This document shows positions 1 to 6,258 of a stretch of DNA of 14,667 bases, in pieces. The stretch is from NCBI GenBank assembly GCA_015904055.1, contig JABMDE010000085.1, positions 49,444-64,110 on the forward strand, in the 5' to 3' direction. Both the position numbers and the translations under genes were made by a program. Position 1 is the first letter of the stretch. Each line of letters starts with the position of its first letter. The DNA is from Nitrospira sp. Lineage in GTDB: Bacteria; Nitrospirota; Nitrospiria; Nitrospirales; Nitrospiraceae. The notes under the pieces are model-generated. The model saw nothing but the letters and a program-made list of their open reading frames with translations. It ran no database searches and had not been told where the DNA came from.

Positions 1-42
1 CACTGGGCCTTTGGCCGCACGCAGGGGAGATGGAGGAGTATC

Positions 43-828
43 ATGAAGTTCGATTTAGCAGCGACGGTAAGAGAGCAGGCCGGCAAGGGTGCCGCGCGGT
101 CTATGCGGCGAGCGGGCAAAGTTCCGGCAGTGCTCTATGGACAGGGCGAGTGTCTCATGCTTACCGTCAACCCGGACGAGTTGATCAAGATTTTGAAGTC
201 CCATGCAGGCAGCTCTGCCTTGATTTCGTTGACCATTGCCGGTGCAAAATCCAATCCGAGCCGCACTGCGCTTCTGCGCGATTATCAGGTTGATCCCGTG
301 AGCGGTGTCGTGCTGCATGCAGACCTCTTTGAAGTGTCCATGAGCAAGCCCATTCGGGTCAAAGTTCCGATCCAGGTTATTGGAGGAATGCCTGCTGGTG
401 TGAAGGAAGGCGGAGTGTTGCACCATAACATGCGGGATATGCATGTCGAATGTCTGCCGTCTCTCTTGCCGGACCATATCGAGATCGATGCGTCGGCCTT
501 GAATATTGGCGGTGGCATCCACGTCAAAGACATTACAGCGCGGGAAGGTGTCCGTTTCTTGGATGATTCCGAGCAAATGGTTGTCAGCGTGGCGGCGCCT
601 ATGTCTGATGCCAAGCTCGAAGCGCTGTTGACGAGTGCGTCCGGTGCGGCAGGGGAACCGGAGGTTCTGGTCAAGGGCAAGGAAGCCGGGGCGGCTGGCG
701 AAGGTGCTTCTGGCGCGGAACCGGCGAAAGCGGGTGCCGCAGCACCAGCTGGTGAAGTGAAAGCAGGCGAGAAAAAGGACGCAGCTGCCTCCAAGGGTGA
801 CAAGAAGGAAGCTGAAAAGAAGAAGTAA
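43..828 (+). CDS. rplY: 50S ribosomal protein L25/CTC (general stress protein form)
   Basis: Binds 5S rRNA in the large ribosomal subunit. The N-terminal L25 domain (about residues 1-93) contains the family-like stretches REQAGKGAAR and GKVPAVLYG. A second beta domain of the CTC/TL5 type follows (about 95-186). The last ~70 residues are a low-complexity tail rich in Ala, Gly, Glu and Lys ending in KKK. At 261 aa it is longer than a two-domain CTC protein of roughly 185-220 aa, because of this tail. The ATG at 43 has a good Shine-Dalgarno, GGAGGA at 32-37. The pth start lies 2 nt after the stop, so the two are probably co-transcribed and coupled. The gene upstream is outside the window; in many bacteria it is prs. 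Confidence 0.95.
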   Translation: MKFDLAATVREQAGKGAARSMRRAGKVPAVLYGQGECLMLTVNPDELIKILKSHAGSSALISLTIAGAKSNPSRTALLRDYQVDPVSGVVLHADLFEVSMSKPIRVKVPIQVIGGMPAGVKEGGVLHHNMRDMHVECLPSLLPDHIEIDASALNIGGGIHVKDITAREGVRFLDDSEQMVVSVAAPMSDAKLEALLTSASGAAGEPEVLVKGKEAGAAGEGASGAEPAKAGAAAPAGEVKAGEKKDAAASKGDKKEAEKKK

Positions 829-830
829 CG

Positions 831-1408
831 GTGCATCTCCTCGTCGGATTGGGCAATCCCGGCAAGGCGCCAACACTCGCCACAATGTCGGTGTGTGGGT
901 CATCGAGCGGGCTGCTACTCGATGGGCCATCCGCCTTTTCCCGCGCGGCTCGGCGCAACGAGGCTCCGGGCGGTTGGGTTCGCAGTTGGTCGAGTTGGCC
1001 GGGACGCTCGACTTCATGAACGTGACAGGCCCTCCGCTCAAGGGGCTGCTTCGCGACCTGACGCTTACCCCAGACAATCTCATTCTCATTCATGATGATC
1101 TCGACCTCGAGCCGGGGCGCATCAGGATCAAGCAAGTAGGCGGGCACGGAGGTCATAATGGCATCAAGTCTGTTATTGAGGCAGTAGGCACTTCCCGTTT
1201 TGTGCGGCTCAAGATCGGGGTTGGGCGGCCTGCGCCTCGGCAGGATTCAGCCGACTATGTGCTGGAAACTGTGACAAGCGGCGAGATGGAAGTATTCGAC
1301 CCCTGTGTTGAACGGGCTGTTGATGCCCTGGAGTGCCTGATCCACCGGGGTGTGGAGACGGCGATGAATCAGTTCAATGTGCGGGACCGGGTTGAGGAAG
1401 GGGAATAG
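831..1408 (+). pseudogene. pth: peptidyl-tRNA hydrolase, frameshifted
   Basis: Pth releases peptides from peptidyl-tRNA that drops off ribosomes and is normally essential. A GTG at 831 opens the typical N-terminus (VGLGNPGK, with the conserved Asn), but this frame loses homology after base 866. The rest of the enzyme is in another frame: TRHNVG with catalytic His, DFMN, HDDLDLEPG, GGHNG, and an AMNQFNVRD end at 1408. The family has five residues (15 nt) between PG and TRHN; here there are 11 nt, so 4 nt appear missing at about 867-874, removing the conserved Tyr. The downstream frame is open from a GTG at 797 inside rplY, but that product would lack the GNPG strand. All other expected active-site residues are intact and nothing else is degraded, so a recent mutation or a sequencing error is more likely than an old pseudogene. 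The pth-ychF neighbourhood is common in bacteria. Confidence 0.85.
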
Positions 1409-1550
1409 CCAGACTGATTTGTTGCTCGCCCGCCGCGTACGCAAGACTATACGATTCGATCTGAGAGTAATGAGTGGTGCATCAGTGGATGCGCGGAGAG
1501 AGGCTAGTCTGGCTGCTCTCCTTAAGAATTAAGAGAGGAAGAAAAAGCAC
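1409..1550 (+). other. intergenic region between pth and ychF with inverted repeats
   Basis: This 142-nt gap holds no convincing gene. An 8-bp inverted repeat brackets it: GCCAGACT at 1408-1415 and AGTCTGGC at 1506-1513. A TATACG-like -10 at 1448-1453 could be part of a promoter, but the nearest -35-like box (TTGCTC, 1422-1427) is 20 nt away, so this is weak. A second, local hairpin lies next to the ychF start and is listed separately. Confidence 0.4.
1516..1537 (+). promoter_or_regulatory. hairpin covering the ychF Shine-Dalgarno
   Basis: CTCTC (1516-1520) and TTAA (1522-1525) pair with TTAA (1529-1532) and GAGAG (1533-1537), leaving one bulged C and a GAA loop. The right arm overlaps GAGAGGA (1533-1539), the only SD candidate for the ATG at 1551. 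Pairing is seen in the sequence; a role in controlling ychF translation is inference. Confidence 0.4.
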
Positions 1551-2642
1551 ATGGGGCTTTGTTGCGGGATGATCGGGCTTCCGAATGTCGGGAAGACAAC
1601 GGTATTCAATGCATTGACTGGTAGCGGAGCGTTGGCAGCCAACTATCCCTTTGCCACCGTCGATCCGAATACGGGCATCGCATTAGTGCCCGATCCGCGT
1701 CTCATCACACTCACGGATCTGTTCAAGTCAAAGAAAACAACCTATAGCACACTTGAAGTCCGGGACATCGCTGGTTTGGTCGAGGGTGCTAGCAAGGGAG
1801 AGGGACTCGGCAACCAATTTTTGGGTCATATTCGAGAAGTTGATGCGCTGCTGCACGTCGTGCGCTGTTTTCAGGGGACCGATGTGGTGCATGTCAGTGG
1901 TGGGGTGAATCCGCTTCGCGACATCGGGGTTATCGAAACGGAATTGATGCTGTCCGATCTTGAAACGCTCGACCGTCGCAAGCAAAAAACAGAGAAAAAG
2001 GTCCGGGCAGGAGACAAAAAAGCAGCGTTTGAGTTGGAGTTTATCGCGCGATTGATCGGTCTGCTCGATAAAGGCGAGTGGTTGGGCAATCTCTGCTACA
2101 CACCGGAGGAGCAGGTGATCCTCAATGAGTGTCAACTGCTGGCCGCCAAGCCGGTGCTATTTGTGGCGAATGTGTCGGAGGGCAAGCATGCCGATGAGAC
2201 GATGGTACAAGCCGTGCGTGACTTTGCCGGCAAACGAGGCGCGGGTGTCGTGACGATTTGTGGTCAGCTGGAAGCAGAGCTGTCGTTGCTGCCAGAAGCC
2301 GAACGAGCCGATTTCCTGAAAGAACTGGAGTTGACGGAGTCCGGCCTTGTGCGTCTTACACGCGAGGCCTACATGCTATTGAATCTCGTCACCTTCTTTA
2401 CTGCCGGGGAAATCGAATCTCGGGCATGGCCGATCGCGCGAGGGACCAGAGCCCCGCAGGCGGCGGGCAAGATCCATTCTGACATGGAGCGCGGCTTTAT
2501 CCGGGCCGAGGTCTACCACTACAACGATTTGCTGGCATGTGGTTCAGAGGCCAAGGTGAAGGAAAAGGGGCTCTTTCGCCTTGAGGGGAAAGACTATGTG
2601 GTTCAAGAAGCGGACATTGTGTATTTTCGATTCAATGTTTGA
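1551..2642 (+). CDS. ychF: redox-regulated ATPase YchF (Obg/OLA1 family)
   Basis: YchF is a ribosome-associated P-loop NTPase of the Obg group that prefers ATP over GTP. The P-loop GLPNVGKTT is at residues 9-17, the Walker B/G3 region DIAGLVEGASKGEGLG starts at 72, and the G4 position reads NVSE (207-210) instead of the GTPase NKxD, the YchF signature linked to loss of guanine specificity. A helical insert with charged residues (about 130-160) is followed by the C-terminal TGS-like domain (about 280-363), ending FRFNV. The length of 363 aa is normal. The ATG at 1551 has a modest SD, GAGAGGA, 11 nt upstream and inside a hairpin. Its stop overlaps the earliest possible start of the next gene. 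Confidence 0.96.
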   Translation: MGLCCGMIGLPNVGKTTVFNALTGSGALAANYPFATVDPNTGIALVPDPRLITLTDLFKSKKTTYSTLEVRDIAGLVEGASKGEGLGNQFLGHIREVDALLHVVRCFQGTDVVHVSGGVNPLRDIGVIETELMLSDLETLDRRKQKTEKKVRAGDKKAAFELEFIARLIGLLDKGEWLGNLCYTPEEQVILNECQLLAAKPVLFVANVSEGKHADETMVQAVRDFAGKRGAGVVTICGQLEAELSLLPEAERADFLKELELTESGLVRLTREAYMLLNLVTFFTAGEIESRAWPIARGTRAPQAAGKIHSDMERGFIRAEVYHYNDLLACGSEAKVKEKGLFRLEGKDYVVQEADIVYFRFNV

Positions 2643-3565
2643 TCGTTGAGGAAGTGGGATCGAGTCCAGTGATTAAAGTCCTTCTCGTTGAAGCCAATGA
2701 AATCGACGCCCGCCGGGCGCGGGAGATGCTCACTGAGGCGGGTGAAGGGGACATTCAGGTTATCCATGTCGGGAATCTAAGCGCTGCCTTACGCCTGTTG
2801 AGTCGTGAGTCGTTTGATGTCATTTTACTCTACGGAGAGCTGATCGATACGCATGGCTTGAATGTCTTGGATTTGCTCCAGGCGGCATTGGCTCGGATGC
2901 CGATTGTGATGTTGGCGGATCACAAAGACGCCAGGAAAGAGCGGCAGGCAATTCAGCGAGGTATTCAGGACGTCATCGTCAAGCAGCAGTGGACGTCGGA
3001 GCAACTGGTACGGGCGGTTCGACACTCGGTCGATCGCAAACAAGCCGAACAACACCTGTCGTATCTGGCGCAGTACGATCCGTTGACCGCGCTGGCCAAT
3101 CGAGCGTTGTTTCACGACCGGCTGATTCATGCGCTCGCGCTGGCTAAGCGGAAGAAACAAGAAGTTGGCCTGGTCTTGCTGGCGTTCGATCAATTTACAT
3201 CCCTGGCTGAAACGCTTGGTCCTGACGGATGCGACCTGCTGCTCCAGGAAGCGGCGGAGCGTCTCAGGAAATGTATGCGAGAGGTTGATACCGTGGCGCG
3301 CCTTGAGGGCGACGAGTTTACCTGCCTGCTGGAGGGTATCAATTGCCGCTCAGATATGGATATCGTCGCAAAGCGAGTGCTGGATTCTATGGCTCAGCCG
3401 TTCAAGGTGAAAGAGGAGCGAGTCATGGTCACGGTGAGTATCGGGGTGGCCGTCTATCCGATTGATGGCCTCCAGGCTGATGAACTGATGCAGCGCACTC
3501 AGGGCGCATTGAACACCGTTCAGGAGGCCGGCGGAGCGAACTATCAGTTTCCGGTATCCGGATAG
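2639..3565 (+). CDS. receiver-GGDEF protein with degenerate catalytic residues
   Basis: A receiver-like domain (about residues 12-125) is followed by a GGDEF domain (about 140-303). In the receiver, the phospho-acceptor Asp is replaced by Tyr65 (DVILLYGEL), and the acidic pair reads EA rather than ED or DD; the conserved Lys is kept (VIVKQQ). In the GGDEF domain DPLTALANR is typical, but the first metal Asp of the LDxDxF strand is Ala182 (LLAFDQF), the guanine-contacting Asn is Ala190, and the signature is EGDEF (Glu223) rather than GGDEF. The domain is therefore probably a poor or inactive diguanylate cyclase, perhaps acting by binding. The start is uncertain: TTG 2639 overlaps the ychF stop, while GTG 2669 gives a compact receiver beginning IKVLLVE; neither has a good SD. 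Numbering is from 2639. No transmembrane segment is seen. A PilZ gene lies about 10 kb downstream. Confidence 0.85.
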   Translation: MIVEEVGSSPVIKVLLVEANEIDARRAREMLTEAGEGDIQVIHVGNLSAALRLLSRESFDVILLYGELIDTHGLNVLDLLQAALARMPIVMLADHKDARKERQAIQRGIQDVIVKQQWTSEQLVRAVRHSVDRKQAEQHLSYLAQYDPLTALANRALFHDRLIHALALAKRKKQEVGLVLLAFDQFTSLAETLGPDGCDLLLQEAAERLRKCMREVDTVARLEGDEFTCLLEGINCRSDMDIVAKRVLDSMAQPFKVKEERVMVTVSIGVAVYPIDGLQADELMQRTQGALNTVQEAGGANYQFPVSG

Positions 3566-3569
3566 ATAG
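3541..3569 (+). other. hairpin spanning the stop codon of the receiver-GGDEF gene
   Basis: CTATC (3541-3545) and TCCGG (3550-3554) pair with CCGGA (3558-3562) and GATAG (3565-3569) around a TAT loop. The stop TAG is at 3563-3565. There is no T-run after it, so an intrinsic terminator is not well supported; it might protect or attenuate the transcript end. Confidence 0.25.
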
Positions 3570-3661
3570 CGGGTGAGCTTGAATGGGTTCGCACGGCATG
3601 AACAGCAGATATCCACAAGGCTGATCTTTTCCGGGTCTGCACAGACACACGTCTCTACAAA

Positions 3662-3691
3662 TTGACAGTTTTGTTCTCCCTGTGGTACCGT
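3662..3691 (+). promoter_or_regulatory. predicted sigma-70-type promoter of the rpsF operon
   Basis: A perfect TTGACA at 3662-3667 is followed, after 18 nt, by TACCGT at 3686-3691, which keeps the most conserved T, A and final T of a -10 box. Transcription would start near 3698, giving a leader of about 74 nt before rpsF. It is placed where an operon promoter is expected, after a gene end. Confidence 0.6.
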
Positions 3692-3703
3692 CCCAGGGTC
3701 GTT

Positions 3704-3763
3704 GCGCCGGATAGGCGCCTTACACCTCGCTCCCGACCGGTTCGGGGGCCTTTGTCCAGGAGG
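3704..3763 (+). promoter_or_regulatory. structured rpsF leader, candidate S6:S18 autoregulatory element
   Basis: Two hairpins precede the rpsF start. The first is GCGCC/GGCGC (3704-3708 with 3714-3718). The second is an 8-bp stem (3729-3736 with 3742-3749, one T-G wobble) whose loop is CCGGT (3737-3741). The SD AGGAGG (3758-3763) follows. In many bacteria the S6:S18 complex represses its own operon by binding a leader hairpin that presents a CCG motif. The CCG in this loop fits that idea, but the assignment is inference. Confidence 0.4.
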
Positions 3764-3771
3764 ATTCTTCC

Positions 3772-4119
3772 ATGGAGCTCTACGAGTCTCTGTTCATTAT
3801 CCGTCCGTCCGTCTCCGATGAGGAGACGAAAACACTCATCGATAAAATGAAAAGTGTCGCCGACAAGACTGGCGCACAATTCATCAAAGCCGAAAATCTT
3901 GGAAAGAAAAAGCTTGCCTATGAAGTGCGCCGTGAGCGGAAAGGCACCTATGCCTATTTCTATTTTAAGGCGCCGAACAACACGGTTGGAGAACTCGAGC
4001 GGGCGTATCGATTGGAAGATAACATCATCAAGTTTTTGACGGTTCATCATGAGAAGCCATTGGTGGAGCGGCGACCGCTAGAAGTTTCGGCACAGGAGTC
4101 CGACGGTGGCCGGATTTAA
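3772..4119 (+). CDS. rpsF: 30S ribosomal protein S6
   Basis: S6 binds S18 and the central domain of 16S rRNA in the small-subunit platform. The protein begins MELYESLFIIRP and contains KKLAYEVRRERKGTYAYFYF and a YRLEDNIIKFLTV strand, all typical. The 115 aa length fits, with a short variable tail ending in SDGGRI. The ATG at 3772 follows AGGAGG by 8 nt. The ssb start lies 14 nt inside the end of rpsF, implying translational coupling in the common rpsF-ssb-rpsR order. Confidence 0.96.
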   Translation: MELYESLFIIRPSVSDEETKTLIDKMKSVADKTGAQFIKAENLGKKKLAYEVRRERKGTYAYFYFKAPNNTVGELERAYRLEDNIIKFLTVHHEKPLVERRPLEVSAQESDGGRI

Positions 4120-4507
4120 CAAAGTCATTCTCATGGGGAATCTCACGCGGAATCCCGAATTGCGGTATACACCAAGCGGGACGCCGGTGGCGAGTTTCGG
4201 CCTTGCCGTGAGCCGCCGGTTCAAGCAGGGCGAAGATCTGAAAGAAGAAGTCTGTTTCGTGGATATCGTGGTGTTTGGAAAGCAAGCTGAACATTGCGGG
4301 CAGTATCTCAGCAAGGGCAATGGCGCAATTGTCGAGGGGCGGCTGCAGCAGCGACGATGGGAAACCGAAGATGGTCAAAAGCGCAGCAAACATGAAGTCG
4401 TTGCGCAGGCGGTGACGTTTATGCCCAAACGCCAAGAGGGTGGGGCTGCCGGTGCGGAGCCTCCGGCTCACGATGAGCCCGGCTATGACATGGATGAACA
4501 AGGGTAA
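4106..4507 (+). CDS. ssb: single-stranded DNA-binding protein, C-terminal tip missing
   Basis: SSB coats single-stranded DNA during replication and repair. The OB fold covers about residues 1-108 (MAGFNKVILMGNLTRNPELR, FVDIVVFGKQAE, GRLQQRRWETEDG). It is followed by a short Gly/Ala/Pro linker (about 110-122) and an acidic end (DEPGYDMDEQG). Most bacterial SSBs end in a DDxPF-like tip that binds partner proteins. Here translation stops right after DEQG, with no terminal Phe, and neither other frame supplies DIPF. At 133 aa the protein is slightly short. The GTG start at 4106 has AGGAG at 4094-4098 and overlaps rpsF. The GTG is preferred because MAGFNKVIL is the normal family start. Confidence 0.93.
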   Translation: MAGFNKVILMGNLTRNPELRYTPSGTPVASFGLAVSRRFKQGEDLKEEVCFVDIVVFGKQAEHCGQYLSKGNGAIVEGRLQQRRWETEDGQKRSKHEVVAQAVTFMPKRQEGGAAGAEPPAHDEPGYDMDEQG

Positions 4508-4531
4508 GCGCGTAGGAATGAGGAGGCAGTG

Positions 4532-4783
4532 ATGGAACGGAGTAATGACGGTGAGCGTGGCGGAGGCAGATTGTTTCAACGGAGGCGGCCGTGCCGCTTC
4601 TGTCTGGAGAAGGCTCCGATCGATTTCAAGGACGCCGGGTTGCTGAGAAATTTTCTGACTGAGCGGGGGCGGATCGTCCCTCGCCGCATTTCGGGAAACT
4701 GTATGCGCCATCAACGGGAGTTGACCGTCGCCGTCAAGCGGGCGCGCCATATCGCCATCATTAGTTTCGCAGAGGAGCGATAA
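4532..4783 (+). CDS. rpsR: 30S ribosomal protein S18, cysteine-containing form
   Basis: S18 pairs with S6 on the 30S platform. The 83 aa protein has a basic N-terminus, then CRFC (Cys21, Cys24), the conserved [26 protein letters not shown] core, and Cys57/His60 (CMRH). These four residues make the zinc-binding (C+) type of S18. The ATG at 4532 lies 5 nt after AGGAGG (4521-4526); the in-frame GTG at 4529 is only 2 nt from it and less likely. rplI and dnaB, which often follow rpsR, are absent here; yceD begins 5 nt after the stop. Confidence 0.95.
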   Translation: MERSNDGERGGGRLFQRRRPCRFCLEKAPIDFKDAGLLRNFLTERGRIVPRRISGNCMRHQRELTVAVKRARHIAIISFAEER

Positions 4784-4788
4784 CAAGC

Positions 4789-6021
4789 GTGACCGGTGAT
4801 TGCAGCGTATTGGAGCGGGGCAGCGGTGAGTCGCTGGGGATCGGGATGGATCTACTCACACCCAAGATTGCAGATATCACACCGGACGGCGTGTCACTCT
4901 CAGGAGATCTGACGGCTGAAGCGCTGGGGCTCACCGATGCGGACGTGTGTATCCATGGAACATTGTCGGTGGGGCTGGATCTTCGATCTGTCGAACGGAC
5001 GATCTGTCTGACGGGAGTTGTGGAAGGAACGGCAGTTCATCAATGTGTACGCTGTCTCAAGGGTTTTGAGAGTCCCATCGCCTTCTCTGTGCGCGTTGCC
5101 TATGAACGGGAAACCAAGGCTGCGGCACCCGTGGCAAAGCAAGATGTTTCATGGAAGAAGAACGCAGTGCCGGCGGTTGAACCCAAGCTGGACGAGCCGG
5201 ACGATGATTTGTATTATTACATAGGTGATCAGCTCGATCTGGCACCGATGCTTCGCGAGCAGTTGATCCTTGCTTCTCCAATGCATCCGCTGTGTGTCGA
5301 GGAATGTCTTGGGCTTTGTGCCCAATGCGGGAAGAATTTAAATGAGGGGCCGTGTCACTGCGCCGCGGAACCGACGGGAAGTCCGTTTCAAGTTTTGCGC
5401 GGCATGAAAGAAAAGTTGCAAGAGCCTGAGTCGCTGGGGATCGGGATGGATCTACTCACACCCAAGATTGCAGATATTACGGCGGACGGCGTTTCACTCT
5501 CAGGAGATCTGACGGCTGAAGAGCTGGGACTCACCGATGCAGACGTGTCTATTCGTGGAACATTGTCGGTGGGCCTGGATCTTCGATCGGTCGAACGTAC
5601 GATCTGCCTGACGGGGGTTGTGGAAGGAACGGCAGTTCATCAATGTGTGCGCTGCCTGAAGGATTTTGAGAGTCCCATCGCCTTCTCTGTGCACGCTGCG
5701 TATGAACGGGAAACCAAGGCTGCGGTACCCGTAGCAAAGCAAGATGCTGGACGAAAGAAGAAAGCAGCGCCGGCAGTTGAACCCAAGCTGGAAGAGCCGG
5801 ACGATGATTTGTACTATTACGCGGGTGATCAGCTCGATCTGACGCCGATGCTTCGTGAGCAGTTGATTCTCGCTTCTCCAATGCATCCGCTGTGTGTCGA
5901 GGAATGTCTTGGGCTCTGCGCCCAGTGTGGGAAGAATTTAAATGAGGGGCCGTGTCACTGCGCCGCGGAACCGACGGGAAGTCCGTTTCAAGTTCTGCGC
6001 GGGATGAAAGAAAAGTTGTAA
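4789..6021 (+). CDS. yceD: YceD/DUF177 family protein, tandem in-frame duplication
   Basis: DUF177/YceD proteins are needed for normal 23S rRNA accumulation in E. coli and are typically encoded just before rpmF, as here. A single-unit YceD is about 150-200 aa; this one is 410 aa because the unit occurs twice. Residues 14-213 and 214-410 align with an exact offset of 200. Each half has CVRC (Cys86/89 and 286/289) and the C-terminal cluster CVEECLGLCAQC...CHC (Cys169, 173, 177, 180, 189, 191 and the same +200). Between the halves I count about 16 amino-acid differences; the last ~57 residues are identical although they differ at nine bases. The first half ends KLQ where the second ends KL-stop (CAA against TAA). 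The GTG at 4789 follows AGAGGAG by about 11 nt; an ATG at 4846 (Met20) is the alternative. Confidence 0.9.
   Translation: MTGDCSVLERGSGESLGIGMDLLTPKIADITPDGVSLSGDLTAEALGLTDADVCIHGTLSVGLDLRSVERTICLTGVVEGTAVHQCVRCLKGFESPIAFSVRVAYERETKAAAPVAKQDVSWKKNAVPAVEPKLDEPDDDLYYYIGDQLDLAPMLREQLILASPMHPLCVEECLGLCAQCGKNLNEGPCHCAAEPTGSPFQVLRGMKEKLQEPESLGIGMDLLTPKIADITADGVSLSGDLTAEELGLTDADVSIRGTLSVGLDLRSVERTICLTGVVEGTAVHQCVRCLKDFESPIAFSVHAAYERETKAAVPVAKQDAGRKKKAAPAVEPKLEEPDDDLYYYAGDQLDLTPMLREQLILASPMHPLCVEECLGLCAQCGKNLNEGPCHCAAEPTGSPFQVLRGMKEKL
4827..5426 (+). repeat. 600-bp tandem repeat, copy 1 (in yceD)
   Basis: This unit is followed directly by a second copy with no spacer. By hand alignment the copies differ at about 49 of 600 positions (~92% identity) with no indels. 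The unit length is a multiple of three, so the reading frame is kept. The copy ends CAAGAGCC, where copy 2 has TAAGAGCC. Confidence 0.95.
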
Positions 6022-6026
6022 GAGCC
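5427..6026 (+). repeat. 600-bp tandem repeat, copy 2 (in yceD)
   Basis: Second copy, reaching 5 nt past the stop codon, so the duplicated block included the original stop and a little 3' flank. The junction bases TG are shared by both flanks, which fits a microhomology-type tandem duplication followed by a stop-to-Gln change in copy 1. Confidence 0.95.
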
Positions 6027-6072
6027 TGCCGGTCAGTGAAGGGCCCGGCAGTGGCTCGAAGAAGGAGTTGCC

Positions 6073-6258
6073 ATGCCCAATCCGAAACATAAGCACTCAC
6101 GAGCGAGACGAGATAAGCGCCGGACGCAAAAGCTGCGTATGACGCCTCCGGGGATGTCTGTCTGTCCCCAGTGCCACGAGTTGAAACTGCCGCACTATAC
6201 GTGTTTGAACTGCGGGACATACAAGGGCAAGGCTGTCATTCAAGTCGAAGAAGCGTAA
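6073..6258 (+). CDS. rpmF: 50S ribosomal protein L32, zinc-ribbon form
   Basis: L32 is a small large-subunit protein. The 61 aa sequence begins MPNPKHKHSRARRDKRR, and CPQC (Cys31, Cys34) and CLNC (Cys44, Cys47) form the zinc ribbon of the C+ type. The ATG at 6073 follows AAGGAG (6062-6067) by 5 nt. It lies 51 nt after yceD; yceD-rpmF-plsX is a widely conserved order linking ribosome assembly to lipid synthesis. Confidence 0.96.
   Translation: MPNPKHKHSRARRDKRRTQKLRMTPPGMSVCPQCHELKLPHYTCLNCGTYKGKAVIQVEEA

Noticed and set aside
1..42. End of an upstream gene (for example prs)
   Set aside because: One frame ends with a TGA overlapping the rplY ATG, but the short visible residues do not match a family I know, and the GGCC-TTT-GGCC stretch is equally compatible with a hairpin in an intergenic region.
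860..880. Programmed ribosomal frameshifting in pth
   Set aside because: No slippery heptamer or clear downstream stimulator is visible, and the family spacing suggests four bases are simply missing; programmed shifting would not restore the lost Tyr.
55..1089. 344-codon minus-strand open frame opposite rplY and pth
   Set aside because: It lies antisense to clearly recognisable rplY and pth, shows no family motif and is rich in Arg/His, typical of a shadow frame in GC-rich DNA.
3541..3569. Strong intrinsic terminator after the receiver-GGDEF gene
   Set aside because: A hairpin exists but no T-run follows it, so I list it only as a hairpin.
4827..6026. The yceD duplication as an assembly artefact
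   Set aside because: The copies differ at about 49 positions and one keeps the stop while the other does not, which is not what a duplicated contig end would give. It still deserves a read check.
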